64,000 nt of DNA from Bidens hawaiensis (Eukaryota; Streptophyta; Magnoliopsida; Asterales; Asteraceae), in NCBI GenBank assembly GCA_021521415.1, contig JAIQDT010003011.1:248001-312000 (forward strand), given 5' to 3'. Under the pieces are notes generated by a model, which was not told where the DNA came from, did no database searches, and saw only the letters and a list, made by a program, of their open reading frames with translations. How positions within the stretch are numbered: position 1 is the stretch's first letter; the number at the start of each line of letters is the position of its first letter. Shown here piece by piece: positions 1-10,681 of the stretch. A program made the translations under genes and the position numbers.

Positions 1-384
1 TGCACTTCTTCTTGTATGATGATGTTTCTTTCAGGAACAAACTTCCTTCGGTTTTGATGCACCGGCATGAAAGAATTATCTATACCAAGTTTATGAGTAA
101 TTATAGATTTAGAGATACCTGTCATATCCTCATGTTTCCAGGCGAAGGTAGAAGCTCTTTTCTTTAAGAAAGATACCAATCCTTGTTCGATATCCTCAGG
201 CATACCCGATCCTAACAAAACTTTGATCTCGGTATCCTGAGGATCCAAAGATACCTCTTTCACATCTTGGTTCGTAGCTTGTAGGACCCCCCCTGGTTGC
301 TTTTGTAATTGCTATGCTGGAGTTAGCTTTGCGGCGACTTTATTGACGATGCATAGAAATCTTTGGCGTCTTGTTGGTCACTTT
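1..384 (-). pseudogene. Protease-RT spacer and RT N-terminus of the Tat-like element
   Basis: Translating the minus strand gives a continuous segment with LLGSGMPEDIEQGLVSFLKK, FAWKHEDMTGIS and RRKFVPERNIIIQEEV. This is the conserved approach to the reverse transcriptase domain in plant Tat elements. It is cut by the window edge. Confidence 0.7.
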
Positions 385-908
385 CTATCTTGATAACTCC
401 CCAAGGACTTGGAAGTTTTCACACTGATGGTATGTTGAGGGTACTGCCTTCATGTCATGAATCCATGGCCAGCCTAAAATCACATTATAACAAGATAAAG
501 AGTCAATAACACAAAATTTTTGTAGAGAATTTACTCCCTCTATATACACTGGAAGTTTGATATTTCCCAATGTATTCTTGGTTTCCCCACTGAACCCCAC
601 GAGGACTGAGGATCTCGGGATAATTTCAGTTCAGGGATATCCATCTTCTTCAAGGCATCCAGTTGGATGATGTTCACGGAGCTGCTGCCATCTATAAGTA
701 TCATGCGCACAAAACAGTTACTTATACATAAAGTAATTACCAAACCGTCATGGTGGGGATCCTGAAGATCACATCGATCCTCTTTTTCAAAAGATATAAT
801 CTTCTGGGTGGTCGACGTGGAGGTGCGGAGAGGTCTTTCTCCGTTATCGATCTTTGTTTCTTTGGACCGCTTCTTGGCTGCTGAGTATGAGGTTCCACAA
901 ATATCCAA
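385..908 (-). pseudogene. Aspartic protease of the Tat-like element, frameshifted
   Basis: The 540-908 frame contains MILIDGSSSVNIIQLDAL. The D-G-S triad is the active site of retroelement aspartic proteases, which cleave the Gag-Pol polyprotein. The second half (GWPWIHDMKAVPST, 385-600) lies in a different frame, so the domain is split by a frameshift near 590. Confidence 0.75.
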
Positions 909-1267
909 TCCTCTCGAGATAAAGGAAACGACCTTAGCTCTAGGTGGTGGAGAAGGTGCCCTTTCAGGTATCTTGACTGGATCCTGACTCTTGTTCTTGT
1001 TTCTTCCAAACAGTTCCTTCAGGTATCCTTTGTTGAGAAGGTATCCTATTTCCTTCTGAAGTGCTATACTATTGTCAATGCGATGGCCAAAGTCTTCAAA
1101 TGCACACCATTTGGCTTGTCTTTGCTGGATCCAGACTTTTCATTTTTCTTGGGCCATCTAGCCTTGTCACCTAAATCCTGCATGGCACATATCACACCAC
1201 CAATGTCAATATTAGAACAATATTCGGAGATTTTAGGATACTCCTCATCTTCTTCGTCTTCTTCCAA
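909..1267 (-). pseudogene. Gag C-terminal region of the Tat-like element, frameshifted
   Basis: Minus-strand frame 1064-1267 gives an acidic stretch followed by YPKISEYCSNIDIGGVICAM and a lysine-rich tail. This resembles the linker and nucleocapsid part of plant Tat gag. Homology passes into another frame near 1080 and then runs toward the protease. A complete CCHC zinc knuckle is not visible in one frame. Confidence 0.6.
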
Positions 1268-1269
1268 GG

Positions 1270-2466
1270 CGTTTATCCTAGGACTATCTTGTTTGGAGTA
1301 AGGCTTAGGCCTGGAGAACTTTTAGGGAGAGTCCGACTTTCTGTTGGTCGACTCATACTTCGGGATAACCAGATTTCCATGAGCCTTCTTATCATCCTCT
1401 AGTCGAATGTATCTTAGTGCCCTGTTTCTGACTTCGTCAAGATTCTTAATAACCATTTGAAAGTCGGACCCGTTAGTGTCGAGCCGAATCCCTTGCATAG
1501 GCAAGCTTCTTTGATGTCAATGGGGATGGGGTTGATCTCCATCCTTTCTCTTTTTTGAGCCACATGTTCCAGAGGATCCATAGTGCCATCATATAGCTTC
1601 ATACTGGGAGTTTGAAATTTCTTGGGGATCTCCACGTCGCATATAGGCCAGGTGAATCTAGATAACCTGTGGCCGCCTGTGGGAACTTCGGATATGGGGC
1701 GTATTATCCCAGGGATATTGGAAATCATATCTTTCATTTTCTTGAATTCTCTGGCTATCTCGGGGGATATCCCCTTATCCTGCACAGATCCACAGTTAGT
1801 ATATAAATTTGTATTAAGAAAATTGTTACCGATATCATGGTTAGGCATCTGGTATCCTGAGCCTTGACGACTAGTATCTCCAGGAAAGGTGGTTTCAGGA
1901 TATGGTAACGCCTGCATAGGGATATCGTCCCCGACATGTACCTCAGAGGATACTATGGGGGATCTCGACGAGAATAAGCCGGCTAGCAAGGTTAAACAAG
2001 GCTGCATGTTGGAGTCTAGCCTCGTAGGTCTGGGTAACTCCGAGGATACCGGAGGGTAAACTCCCCAGTATCCTTATTGCTGCTGAGACAGATTCCTTGT
2101 TGGCTGTGCCCCCAAGGATCCATGATTCTGGAAGATAGACGATCCTGGAGAATCAAAATCAAGGACCCTGGTCATGATTGGAGTAGCCTCCTGCCCTGGC
2201 TTCTTTTTGATCCCTTCAATCTCCTTGAACAGCCTTGAGTTGGTCTTTTCTTGCTGCTCCATGTGAGTTTTGACCTGTTTCATCAAAGCAAAAATTTCAA
2301 TGTTAGAGATAACTGGATCTACCAGTGTAGAGGTTCCCGGATATGGTGGAAGTTCTCCTCTGGGCTGAGTGTTTTTCTTCGGGACTGGTGGAGGACCAGG
2401 GTTGACACTTGAAGGAGTGGTGACCACTAGAGTAAAAATGAAGCTGGTTTTTGGTTGTGAGGCCAT
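1270..2466 (-). pseudogene. Broken gag of the Tat-like element
   Basis: The likely start is the ATG at 2466 (MASQPKT), downstream of the primer binding site. An upstream ATG at 2646 lies inside the LTR. The reading frame passes a TAA at 2074-2076 and continues in the same frame to about 1414, giving the N-terminal region and the capsid-like core (FQTPSMKLYDGTMDPLEHVA, then ACLCKGFGSTLTGP). Near 1500 the homology moves to another frame (NLDEVRNRALRYIRLEDDKK, 1322-1504). Gag would form the virus-like particle. At least one stop and one frameshift make it a pseudogene. Confidence 0.8.
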
Positions 2467-2529
2467 GATGAAGGGATGGAAGTGATTGAGAACAGAATAA
2501 ACGATTTTGAAGGATTGTAGCACCGATTG

Positions 2530-2547
2530 CCCCACGGTGGGGGCCAA
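2530..2547 (-). other. Primer binding site region of the Tat-like element
   Basis: Directly after the LTR end the minus strand reads TTTGGCCCCCACCGTGGGG, close to the TTTGGCGCCCACCGTGGGGC leader sequence I recall from many plant Tat elements. Its position between LTR and gag supports the call. The matching tRNA was not identified. Confidence 0.6.
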
Positions 2548-2549
2548 AT

Positions 2550-3136
2550 TGTTTTGGTGAAAAATTAACAAATGTAATTTCGTGAGCAAATTAGTGAGTG
2601 ACGCGTGGTGCTTGGTTGAAACAAACGTAAAAATGAAGTGACACAAGGATTTTTTGCAAGGAAAAAACCCGTTATCCTGAAGATAACAAGAAAAAGACCC
2701 CGGGCAGTGAAACTATCACCACCAGTTTTTAATAACAAAAAATGAATACAAGTGTTGGAGCTTCTCTCTTTCAGATCGTGTTACAGAAGATCGCTATTGC
2801 TAGTGTGTGAAATGTTGTGTGTTTTTATCCAGAGATTAGCTCTATATTTATAATGAAATAAAGCTAACACTAAGTCCTAAAAAACAGGAAACCCTACACT
2901 ACTTCCAAACTAGTCGTTTGTCTTCCATTTAGCACGTTTTTGAAGTAGGTGCTGAGTGGTCCGAGTCTTCAGGAGATCATGGGAACATTATATGACCTGG
3001 TAAACAACAGAAAATAGCGATTGATCCGTTAGTTATACAATATATTAAGGATACCTGTTGCTTTGAAGGATACTTTATCCTGGAGTTATCCTGAACATAT
3101 CGCTTGCTTAGGATATAGAAAATTTGATGCTTAACA
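2550..3136 (-). repeat. 5' LTR of the Tat-like element (587 bp)
   Basis: On the minus strand it starts TGTTAAGCATC and ends CACCAAAACA, giving TGTT...AACA ends. The primer binding site follows directly downstream and a TATA box lies inside. The target duplication cannot be tested because the other LTR is outside the window. Confidence 0.75.
2845..2852 (-). promoter_or_regulatory. Probable TATA box of the Tat-like LTR
   Basis: The minus strand reads TATAAATA followed by TAGAGC, at a sensible place inside the LTR and upstream of the CT-rich, likely transcribed part. This is a motif match only. Confidence 0.5.
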
Positions 3137-3434
3137 TAAATTATTCATTTAATTTTAAAGTTTCCTCCATCTATTTCTTTCATTTTCTTGTTATTAATTT
3201 TGATGAATAACTTCAACTATTCCTTATATTTTGCAAAGTTGTTACTAGTTATTGTGATCCACAAATTTCACCAATTTATTCAAAATATGAATATCTTTCA
3301 ATTATTGTAATTGTGTACTTGTTTACTGTTAATGAAATTAAATAATTATTGTCACTTTAATTAGTGTCTTTTGAGCTACTCTCCAATTAATATGTTCCGC
3401 CCCGGCATGTTCCGCCTTTGGTCGGGGAGTGGCA
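3137..3434 (+). repeat. 3' end of an LTR related to the G1 family (fragment)
   Basis: The last 45 bases (CCCCGGCATGTTCCGCC, then TCGGGGAGTGGCA) resemble the LTR termini at 7540-7568, 31236-31272, 33881-33914 and 38911-38944, where the pattern is CCCCGGCATTTCCGCC then GGTGTGACA. The preceding AT-rich part resembles the bases before 38911. It is truncated on the left by the Tat-like element. Confidence 0.5.
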
Positions 3435-3670
3435 TGTAACATCTCGGCGTAAGTGGAAACGTCGGAGTGTGATGTACAGATTGCTCAAAACACATGTGAC
3501 GCTATTAAGTGACGATATTACCATTAATTAATTTCAACATCAATTACACAAATTTGAAAACCAAGCAATACAAGAAAAATAAATACAACTAAACAGCTTG
3601 TCCATTTGCTTAAAATATCGTAAGTACTAATGTCTTCTCCGAGTATCATCCTCTAATGATTTTACCTGTA

Positions 3671-3672
<2 letters not shown>

Positions 3673-3744
<72 letters not shown>

Positions 3745-3752
3745 GTATATAT
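3673..3752. repeat. (TA)n microsatellite
   Basis: About 80 bases of alternating AT with a few G interruptions. It borders the MITE that follows directly. Confidence 0.95.
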
Positions 3753-3956
3753 AGGGGTGGGTTATAGTAAAAAGAGATAGTTTTCTAGGATCTAGTGGTT
3801 AAGATTAATAGTTTCAAAAATACTAAATAGTTTACTAGGATCTAGGATTTAGCCTACATAGTTCTCTAAATAAGCTCACATAGTTTTCTAACTCTAAATT
3901 TTATGTCATTCCTACTCTTCCTACAAAACTATGTATTTTTATTTTAACCGTTTTCT
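3753..3956. mobile_element. MITE A, flanked by (TA)n
   Basis: The left end (AGGGGTGGGTTATAGTAAAA, with AGTTTTCTAGG about 14 bases further on) and the reverse complement of the right end (GGTTAAAATAAAAATACATA then GTTTTGTAGG) form imperfect terminal inverted repeats. The element of about 204 bp sits inside TA repeats with no coding capacity. It resembles the Micron-type MITEs described in rice, which target (TA)n microsatellites. That family comparison is from memory. Confidence 0.6.
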
Positions 3957-3980
3957 ATATATATATATATATATATATAT

Positions 3981-4300
3981 GGGAAGTATAAAATGAAAAC
4001 CTACTTGAGTTGTGAATACCCTATGTAACATCGGTTTTTTTTTTCTTTTTTTTGTTACACACGTAATATATGTTATAACATTTAATAGAAAACATCGAAA
4101 ACTTAAAAAAATTGTTTTGTTACTTTTTTACTAATTTTTATATATGTTTTCGGGAGAGAGAAAAAGTTATATTTATATTTATATTTTTTATTAACTTTAA
4201 TTGTGGACCACAAGTTTCAAACTTTAATTAAGAACATGTGGTAGAGAATGAGTTTCTAGGGTTTTAACAACTCAAGTGAGTTTTTATTTTAACCTCACTC
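3981..4300. mobile_element. MITE B, flanked by (TA)n
   Basis: The left end has AAAATGAAAACCTACTTGAG and TTGTGAATACCCTA. The reverse complement of the right end has AAAATAAAAACTCACTTGAG and TTGTTAAAACCCTA. That is a terminal inverted repeat of roughly 40 bp with few mismatches. TA repeats lie on both sides, at 3956-3980 and 4301-4343. It is about 320 bp, AT-rich and non-coding, and lies within solo LTR S0. Confidence 0.75.
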
Positions 4301-4348
<48 letters not shown>

Positions 4349-5340
4349 AACTAATTGAATAGTTGGTGAGTTCACACAAGTTTGATATAAATACATAAAA
4401 ACCATACGATTCCATGAACAAGTGTAGTAATCGTGCAAGTAAGGTCCTTTCCAGTTGGTAACAACCAGCGTACCCAAATAATTGAGTAAGAAAGATCCTT
4501 TCCAATTGGTAACTACCAACATACTCAGACCGGGAAACCTTTTCCACTCATAACAAAATGATCATAAGTGCAAAGAGGGCGTATCATCATACTTATTGAG
4601 GATACCATGTGTAAGTAATTTTGAGCAAGTAATCAAGTAAACACACAAGTCCATGTTACGAATTGTAGTTTGTAAATGAAATAGTTAAGGATTTGAATTT
4701 TGTAGGATATATATGGTAGCCCTCAAATGTAAAAGTGTTAAAAAGAGGGTGTGAGAAACTTAAATTTAAAATTGAAGCAGGAATTAAAATAAAGCCGAAA
4801 ATGCATCAAAGAAATCAGAACGATTGAACCTCACGAACCATAAATAAAATTACAAAAGTTTAAAGACTAACTACCGGAATTATAAAAGCTAAATAATATA
4901 ATTTTATAGATTAAGCATAGTTTTAGAATATATTTTATTATTTTATGGCATTTCATTATTTTATTATTAACTTAAGTCTTAACGAATATTTTTAACGATT
5001 TATCATTTTAATATTATTTAATTACTAATTTAGAATAAATATGAGAAAATTTAATATTTATGGAACATCGAATTTTTCGGCAAAATATTTATCTTGAAAA
5101 CGGTTACGTTAGCGAATAAACAGTTAACGAAACAAATAAATAATATAATATTATATTAACGGTCGATGCGAAAACTTGACGGATATGGATAAGTTGTTTT
5201 TGGGTGAAAAATGATAAAATTTAATTTATGAAAATTTTATTTAAGTTAAAACACTATTATTTGATTTATAGAGATTTTTAATAATTTATTAGATTTATAA
5301 TAATAAAAAAATGGTTTTAAAAAATATACCAAAAAAATAT

Positions 5341-5415
5341 GCACTGACACGGGTTCGAACTCGGGTCTGATGTTCTACACGCACTAGCCTTAACCACTAG
5401 ACAAGCTTTTTAGTT
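5341..5415 (-). other. tRNA-like module in solo LTR S0
   Basis: The minus strand reads TTGTCTAGTGGTTAAGG (A-box-like) and, about 40 bases later, GAGTTCGAACCCG (B box GGTTCGAANCC with one change). The spacing fits a tRNA gene. It lies at the same position in the LTR as the modules at 13413-13487 and 62529-62586. A pairing acceptor stem is not evident, so this is probably a tRNA-derived insertion or relic and not a functional tRNA gene. Confidence 0.6.
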
Positions 5416-5662
5416 TGGTATTATAACAGAAAAATAAATTTTTAATATACACACATGTTTATCATCTTCTTTAACAAATTCAAGATTTCAATTCAATTAA
5501 ATGGCTCCATGTTCGCAAAAACTAGTTTAGGGGTTTGATTATCAGCAAAAAATGATTAAAACACATATTTTAATTTCATGGAATGTTTCAGATTGAGGAT
5601 GCACCATGGTTGGCTGGAAAACAACTTTGACGGATGATTTACTGGATTTAGAGAGTATATTA

Positions 5663-7568
5663 TGTAACATTTCAGGTTTTAACGTATTCGTTTATTTTCG
5701 TTTCATCGTTGTAGGAACCATATTCGGATCCTAATCTTTAATAATACTTCGCATTTATAAGTAATCAAGTTTTCTTATGTTCACTTTAGACCCTTCATGT
5801 TTTATATATAGTTTATTCCTTATTTATAACATAAAAGGTTCAATAAGTGATCAATAAACAAACTACATGGGCCATACTTGTCAAAATTTAATCATCCACC
5901 CATAGATGGCCAAAGCGCCGCGTGACGACGGGATCCCATGCTGGCCGCGCAACGCGGTGGTGTATCTGGACAGAATCCTTAATCGATTTCGTTTCCTAGC
6001 TCGTTTTTGGTATGCAAATCAAGTATTTTAAGCATATGTGAGTGAATTAAGGCCTAAGAAAACACATTTTAAACAAAATAAAAGTCCCTAATCATTTCAG
6101 GCCCAAGAAAACATATTATAACCAAAATAAAAGTCCCTAATCATTTCTTACTGATCAAGAACAAATATTTTGGTTTATTTTAGTGATTTTGTCATTAAAA
6201 CCATACTTACATGCTTAAACGAGTGTCATGACCATATTTGGTTCCTTTTTGCTATTCCTATATAAACACACCATAATTCCCTGCCTCAAAACTTTACACT
6301 AACCCTAAGAGCCTCCTCTCAGCCATCCTACTCTCTATCTATCATAATATCTCTCAGTTTTTGCTATTTTGTTGAAGAAACGTTCGTAATCGGTTGAGAC
6401 TTTGCGTGCGTATGGACCATTGACTCTTCATATCTCCCTATTCTTTCACTTTCCGGGTAAGTTGTAAACTGAGTTCATTCATTAGCATTCCCTAGTCAAT
6501 AACCTTCAATCAATTTCTGAGATTGAAGGGTGTTGACTGGTCAATTTCTTTAAAACCCGATAAAGGGCAAAACAGTCAACTAGTTTGACTTAACGTTCTC
6601 ATACTTCTGATCAGATTTAGCGTTCGGTCCAGAAGAATTTTCTTCTCGTAACGAAATTTTAAGGCTTCTGACCAAAAGCCGACTTCTGACTCGCTATTCG
6701 GATTCTGGTCAGACTCGACTCGTTTAAATATTAAAATTAACATAACTTGAGTTCTACTCATCTGTTTGGATTGATTCCCACGACATTAAGTTTTTTTTTA
6801 CTTATACTTTCATATCTCTAAGTTTCAGGTTCTGTTGGTTTTCATCGTTTGGCGCTTTAATCGGACGAATTCTTATTTCTTGTTTATTCTTATACTTGCC
6901 TATTAATTAAGGTGAGTTCATGTCATTCCCCTATTTTACTTATTTTCAAACGTTTTGGGGACTTATGCGTACTATAGTATTTCTTATTATACATATCTTC
7001 ATATTAGCAAACGTGATATTGTGTGTGAATACCGAATAAACTTGCTATTTGATTATTTGTTTACTTTACGCATTCGGAGAGGTCCAACATATTCTCATTA
7101 TAGTATGATCATACGACTTTCATGTTTAACTGGCATTCGATTCGCTTGGTAATGATCTCTTGACCCTTTATTTGCTCATGGTTTGGTTATATTTACCGCA
7201 TTATTTACGTTTTGTTATATCTTTCATATTATATTGTAACTTTGCAAATCTGATGGCATCCTCACTCAACATTATTGTTGAAATATTATTCTATTTTATA
7301 CGCAATTGCAGGTTATCGCTTGAATTGAAGACTTGAAGTTATGGACACCTAGTCGAGACCCTAGGATTTTTAAAGACAATTTATTAGAGTTTTTAATTTG
7401 GATTATTATTATTGTTATGGATTATTTTTGCTATATTTGGATGATGTGTGTTTTTAAATGGAATGAATTTATTAATAGATATTGCCATATATATTTATAA
7501 TAGCTACCTTGAGCTATGAGCAATCATGATCACACCCCGGCATTTCCGCCTTAGGTTGGGGTGTGATA
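5663..7568 (+). repeat. G1 5' LTR (1906 bp)
   Basis: It starts TGTAACATTTCAGG and ends GGGGTGTGATA (TGTGACA in the 3' copy). It is collinear with the 3' LTR. In the first 110 aligned bases I count six substitutions and one single-base gap against the 3' copy. Without S3 and one duplication copy, the 3' LTR has the same length of 1906 bp. Confidence 0.93.
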
Positions 7569-7570
7569 GA

Positions 7571-7582
7571 TTGGTATCAGGG
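7571..7582 (+). other. G1 primer binding site (initiator Met tRNA)
   Basis: TTGGTATCAGGG lies two bases after the LTR end. The usual plant sequence is TGGTATCAGAGC, complementary to the 3' end of tRNA-iMet. One base differs (A to G). Confidence 0.85.
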
Positions 7583-8341
7583 CCGAAGGTTTTAAGATAG
7601 GTGGTTAGAAATTATCCTAGACATATGTTAGGAACCTTATACGTGCTTATTTGAATCGTCCTATTAATTGTTTATAGTTTATTTAGGGTAATTATTATTT
7701 GTATATCTTATTTTATGTAATTATTTAGTGTATCTTTTATTTTAGTAAATCATTGCACACACCAATCTGAGGCTATGCCTCACTTTCAAAAATATTTTCT
7801 AAAATACTTTCAAAAATTTGTAGATTACATTTATATTTTTGGGAAATTCCTTAAGAATTCCTTAGATTTGTTTTTACTCCCTCTCTTTAGGGCATGGGAG
7901 TATGACATGTTCGGTATTAACTGTAAGGGGTACGAGAATTGTGAGTCGGGCCTTGGAAAAACGGTTCTGAGAACCCAAGGTAAGAGGCTATTCCTTACCT
8001 GAAGGATAACCTGACCACGGTACTCAAGCCCCTAGGCCAAAGAAGAACAATATGTCATACGACCGGACCCTAAGTGAATCAAACGTAACCGATCAAACGG
8101 TTGCATTCCATTTATAAAAACCAAATTCACGGTGGTTCGTGGCTAAATTCGGAAATTTCCAAAATTGTGTTTTTAATTATTTTAAATGTTTAGTTAGGTG
8201 GAAAATCGATGACAACCCATGGGCACTCCAGCTATCCATTTCACAACCCATTTTGATTCGATATTTGGTTGGAAGTATCACCGTGGTGGTTCACGAGATA
8301 CTTCAACTACTCACTTTTGATTCGTTTATTCGATATTTAGT

Positions 8342-8735
8342 GGGGTCAATTAAAATGCCATGTAACGCTCGTGGGCCGACCCACTCCATTGATTTCATAA
8401 TTCGTTAATCACTTGGGTCAGTTAAAATGCCATGTAACGTTCATGGGCCGGCCAACTCAAATTGTTTGTTAATCGTTATTTTATCGGGCCAATAAAATGC
8501 CATGGAACGCTCATGAGAAGCCCAATTCTCAATATTCAAGTCTCGTTATGTAATTGGGGTTATTTAAACTACCTTGGAACGCTTATGGGAGGCCCAATTC
8601 ACGAAGCCTAGTTGTGTAATTTTAGTTGGGCCATTCAAATTGCCATGAAAGCTCATGGGAGACCAACTCACTTGATTTGATTGTTATTTATTTTGGGTTT
8701 TTGAGCTACCATGGGAAGCCCATGGAAAGCCCGGC
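8342..8735 (+). repeat. Six degenerate tandem repeats in the G1 leader
   Basis: Six copies of a unit of about 70 bp share the core AAAATGCCATGTAACGCTCA followed by TGGG and a GGCCCA-type block. Cores begin near 8352, 8426, 8491, 8566, 8637 and 8705. They lie between the primer binding site and gag, in what would be the untranslated leader or packaging region of the genomic RNA. No open reading frame spans them. Confidence 0.8.
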
Positions 8736-8942
8736 CCAATAACATTTTACATTTTAACTTGAAATAAACATTTTATTTAATTAATTATCCCAAAAGTTAA
8801 TCACATTATTTTAAATCGCGACTTGCCCTCGAGTCATGACAAGTCACTAGCACAAATTATTCACATTTCCTCATTTTCTTTCATTGACTCGTTTACACAA
8901 CTTCCCCGATCCTTATAAAATTTCACTTTTAGTCCTTGCAGA

Positions 8943-10330
8943 ATGTCTTCTCAAAATCATCGTCGTAACAAGCGTCGCACATCGACTGCTCATGATCGCC
9001 ATTTGGCTGCTCATATCACGAAGGATTTCACTGCTGCTTTGCCCGAGGTAGTGGCCCAATTGCAAAACATTAATTCTAATGGGTCCGTTACCTTGTCTGC
9101 ACCGAACAACTACAACTACAAGAACTTCACGAGTGCTAAGCCACCTCCCTATCTCGGCGAGGAGAATGCTACTAAGATCCTCCGCTAATTTGAGAGGATG
9201 GAAAACATCTTCATCCACTATAAGTGTCCGGACGACAAACGGACTCGGTTCGCCTCGAGCGTTTTCGAGGAGCGAGCTCTTACTTGGTGGAACTCGTTCA
9301 AAGCCCTCCAAGGTGTTGATGAAGTGTTGGCTATGCCTTGGGATGAGCTCAAGGATGCTTTGAAGAGGGAGTTTTGTCCCGAGCAGGAACTGCAAAGGCT
9401 CGAGACGGAGTTTTGGGAACTTAAGTAAACCAGTGGCGACAACTCAACTAACTCGAACCGATTTAAGGAACTGCGCCTGGTATCCGTAAGTATATCCGTG
9501 GACTACCTACCAGCTTTCGTGATGTTGTTATTAGTCAAGATCCTCTCACGATTGAGGAAGCCATAGCCCTTACTGCTTTTTTGACTGATGATCACGTTCG
9601 TGTTGGTACCTTATCCCGTAAGGACTCCAAACCTGCTGCCGAGAAGTCTAAGGCCGAATCCTCTACTGATGCAAAAGCCGAACCTAAGCCTAACCAAAAC
9701 AACAACTCCAACCGTTACCACAAGAATAACAACAACAACCAAAAATGTAAGACCCATCACCAAAACAATGCCATGAACCAAGCTAACAACCAACCCCAAA
9801 ATCAAAGTGCACCCAACAAGAAACCGTAAAACGGACCTCACCCTTTGTGCTCAATCTGTAACCGTCATCATCCTGCTTCCACCACTTGCTGTCTTTGCAC
9901 TTCGTGAAACCGCTAGGGACATCTTGCCAATAATTTCCGTGTACCACCAAATGCATGAGCCTCTCCATAACAACCTGCACCGCCTGTCCCTAGACCTTCT
10001 AATAACTCTCAGGCTCAAACCGGTATTCCAAATACCCGTGCTTGCTACAATTGTGGAGATACTAGTCATCTCCGCAATAAGTGCCCTTATTTGGTCCATA
10101 CCCATCAAGCCCATGTTATGCCTCCACCATACTATGCTCATCAAGCCCAAGTTATGCCTACACCATACTACATAAGCCAAGTTTACCAAGTGCAAACCTA
10201 TCAGCCCCCAATTCCTCAAAGCTTTGCACCTCACACCTATGCTCCTCAAGTTCCACAACTCATGGCTCCGCTAAATGCAACTGCTGAAGTCCCTGATATT
10301 CAAGCCCCTCCAACTAATCAAGCTGCTCCA
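8943..10330 (+). pseudogene. G1 gag, broken by stops and frameshifts
   Basis: The frame starts at the ATG at 8943 (MSSQNHRRNKRR) and continues as PPYLGEENATKILR, a TAA at 9186-9188, then FERMENIFIHYKCPDDKRT and ALTWWNSFKALQG. That is the retrotransposon gag fold used to build the particle. A second TAA follows at 9426-9428 (ELK*TSGDN) and the frame then shifts. The asparagine-rich segment at 9581-9829 precedes a zinc-binding region: CSICNRHHP near 9850 and a clear CCHC knuckle (CYNCGDTSHLRNKCP) near 10043-10087 that would bind RNA. A proline-, alanine- and glutamine-rich linker joins it to protease. Confidence 0.88.
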
Positions 10331-10678
10331 ACCCCTCAAGTTCCGAATGGTCATGCTTTCATGATGAATGTGAATCAAGCCCAAAGTTCAAGTGATGTGG
10401 TGAATGGTACGTTCTCTATTAATAACTATTCTGCTTCTGTGTTGTTCGATACTAGTGCCGATAAGAGTTTCATCTATTTATACTTTGCACATATTGTTGA
10501 TAAGCCTTGGGATAGATTCTCTAAGCCTTTTACCATAGAAGTAGCTAATGGGAATTCGATTACTATTGATTCGGTTATTCGGGATTGTGTCATAGTTCTT
10601 AATAAGGTCAATGTCTGTATAGATCTTATTCCAATTCAAATGGGTAGCTTTGATGTCATAGTTAGGCTGGATTGGTAA
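10331..10678 (+). pseudogene. G1 aspartic protease, active-site glycine changed
   Basis: SASVLFDTSADKSFI holds the protease active site, where the usual motif is D-T-G-A-D. Here glycine is replaced by serine, which probably inactivates the enzyme. The domain runs on through IEVANGNSITIDSVI to SFDVIVRLDW and stops at 10676-10678 (TAA), where the next element residues would normally continue into the RT linker. Confidence 0.85.
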
Positions 10679-10681
10679 ACT

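Larger units (their letters stand above)
1..3136 (-). mobile_element. Tat-like Ty3/gypsy retrotransposon, 5' part, runs off left edge
   Basis: Reading on the minus strand from 3136 down to 1, the order is LTR, primer binding site, gag, aspartic protease and the start of reverse transcriptase. This is the normal gypsy order (gag-PR-RT). The gag has the KLYDGTMDPLEHVA and ACLCKGFGSTLTGP segments that I associate with plant Tat-lineage gag proteins, and the protease-RT spacer has FAWKHEDMTGIS. The coding part carries one in-frame stop and several frameshifts, so this copy is inactive. RNase H, integrase and the 3' LTR would lie left of the window. The lineage call rests on remembered motif similarity, not on a phylogeny. 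Confidence 0.85.

Noticed and set aside
3435..3440. Target duplication for S0
   Set aside because: The flanks TGGCA and GCCAG do not match, so no duplication is claimed.
5881..5960. GC-rich segment (GCCGCGTGACGACGGG) as a host gene fragment
   Set aside because: It is part of the G1 LTR and recurs in the 3' LTR at about 26640-26710.
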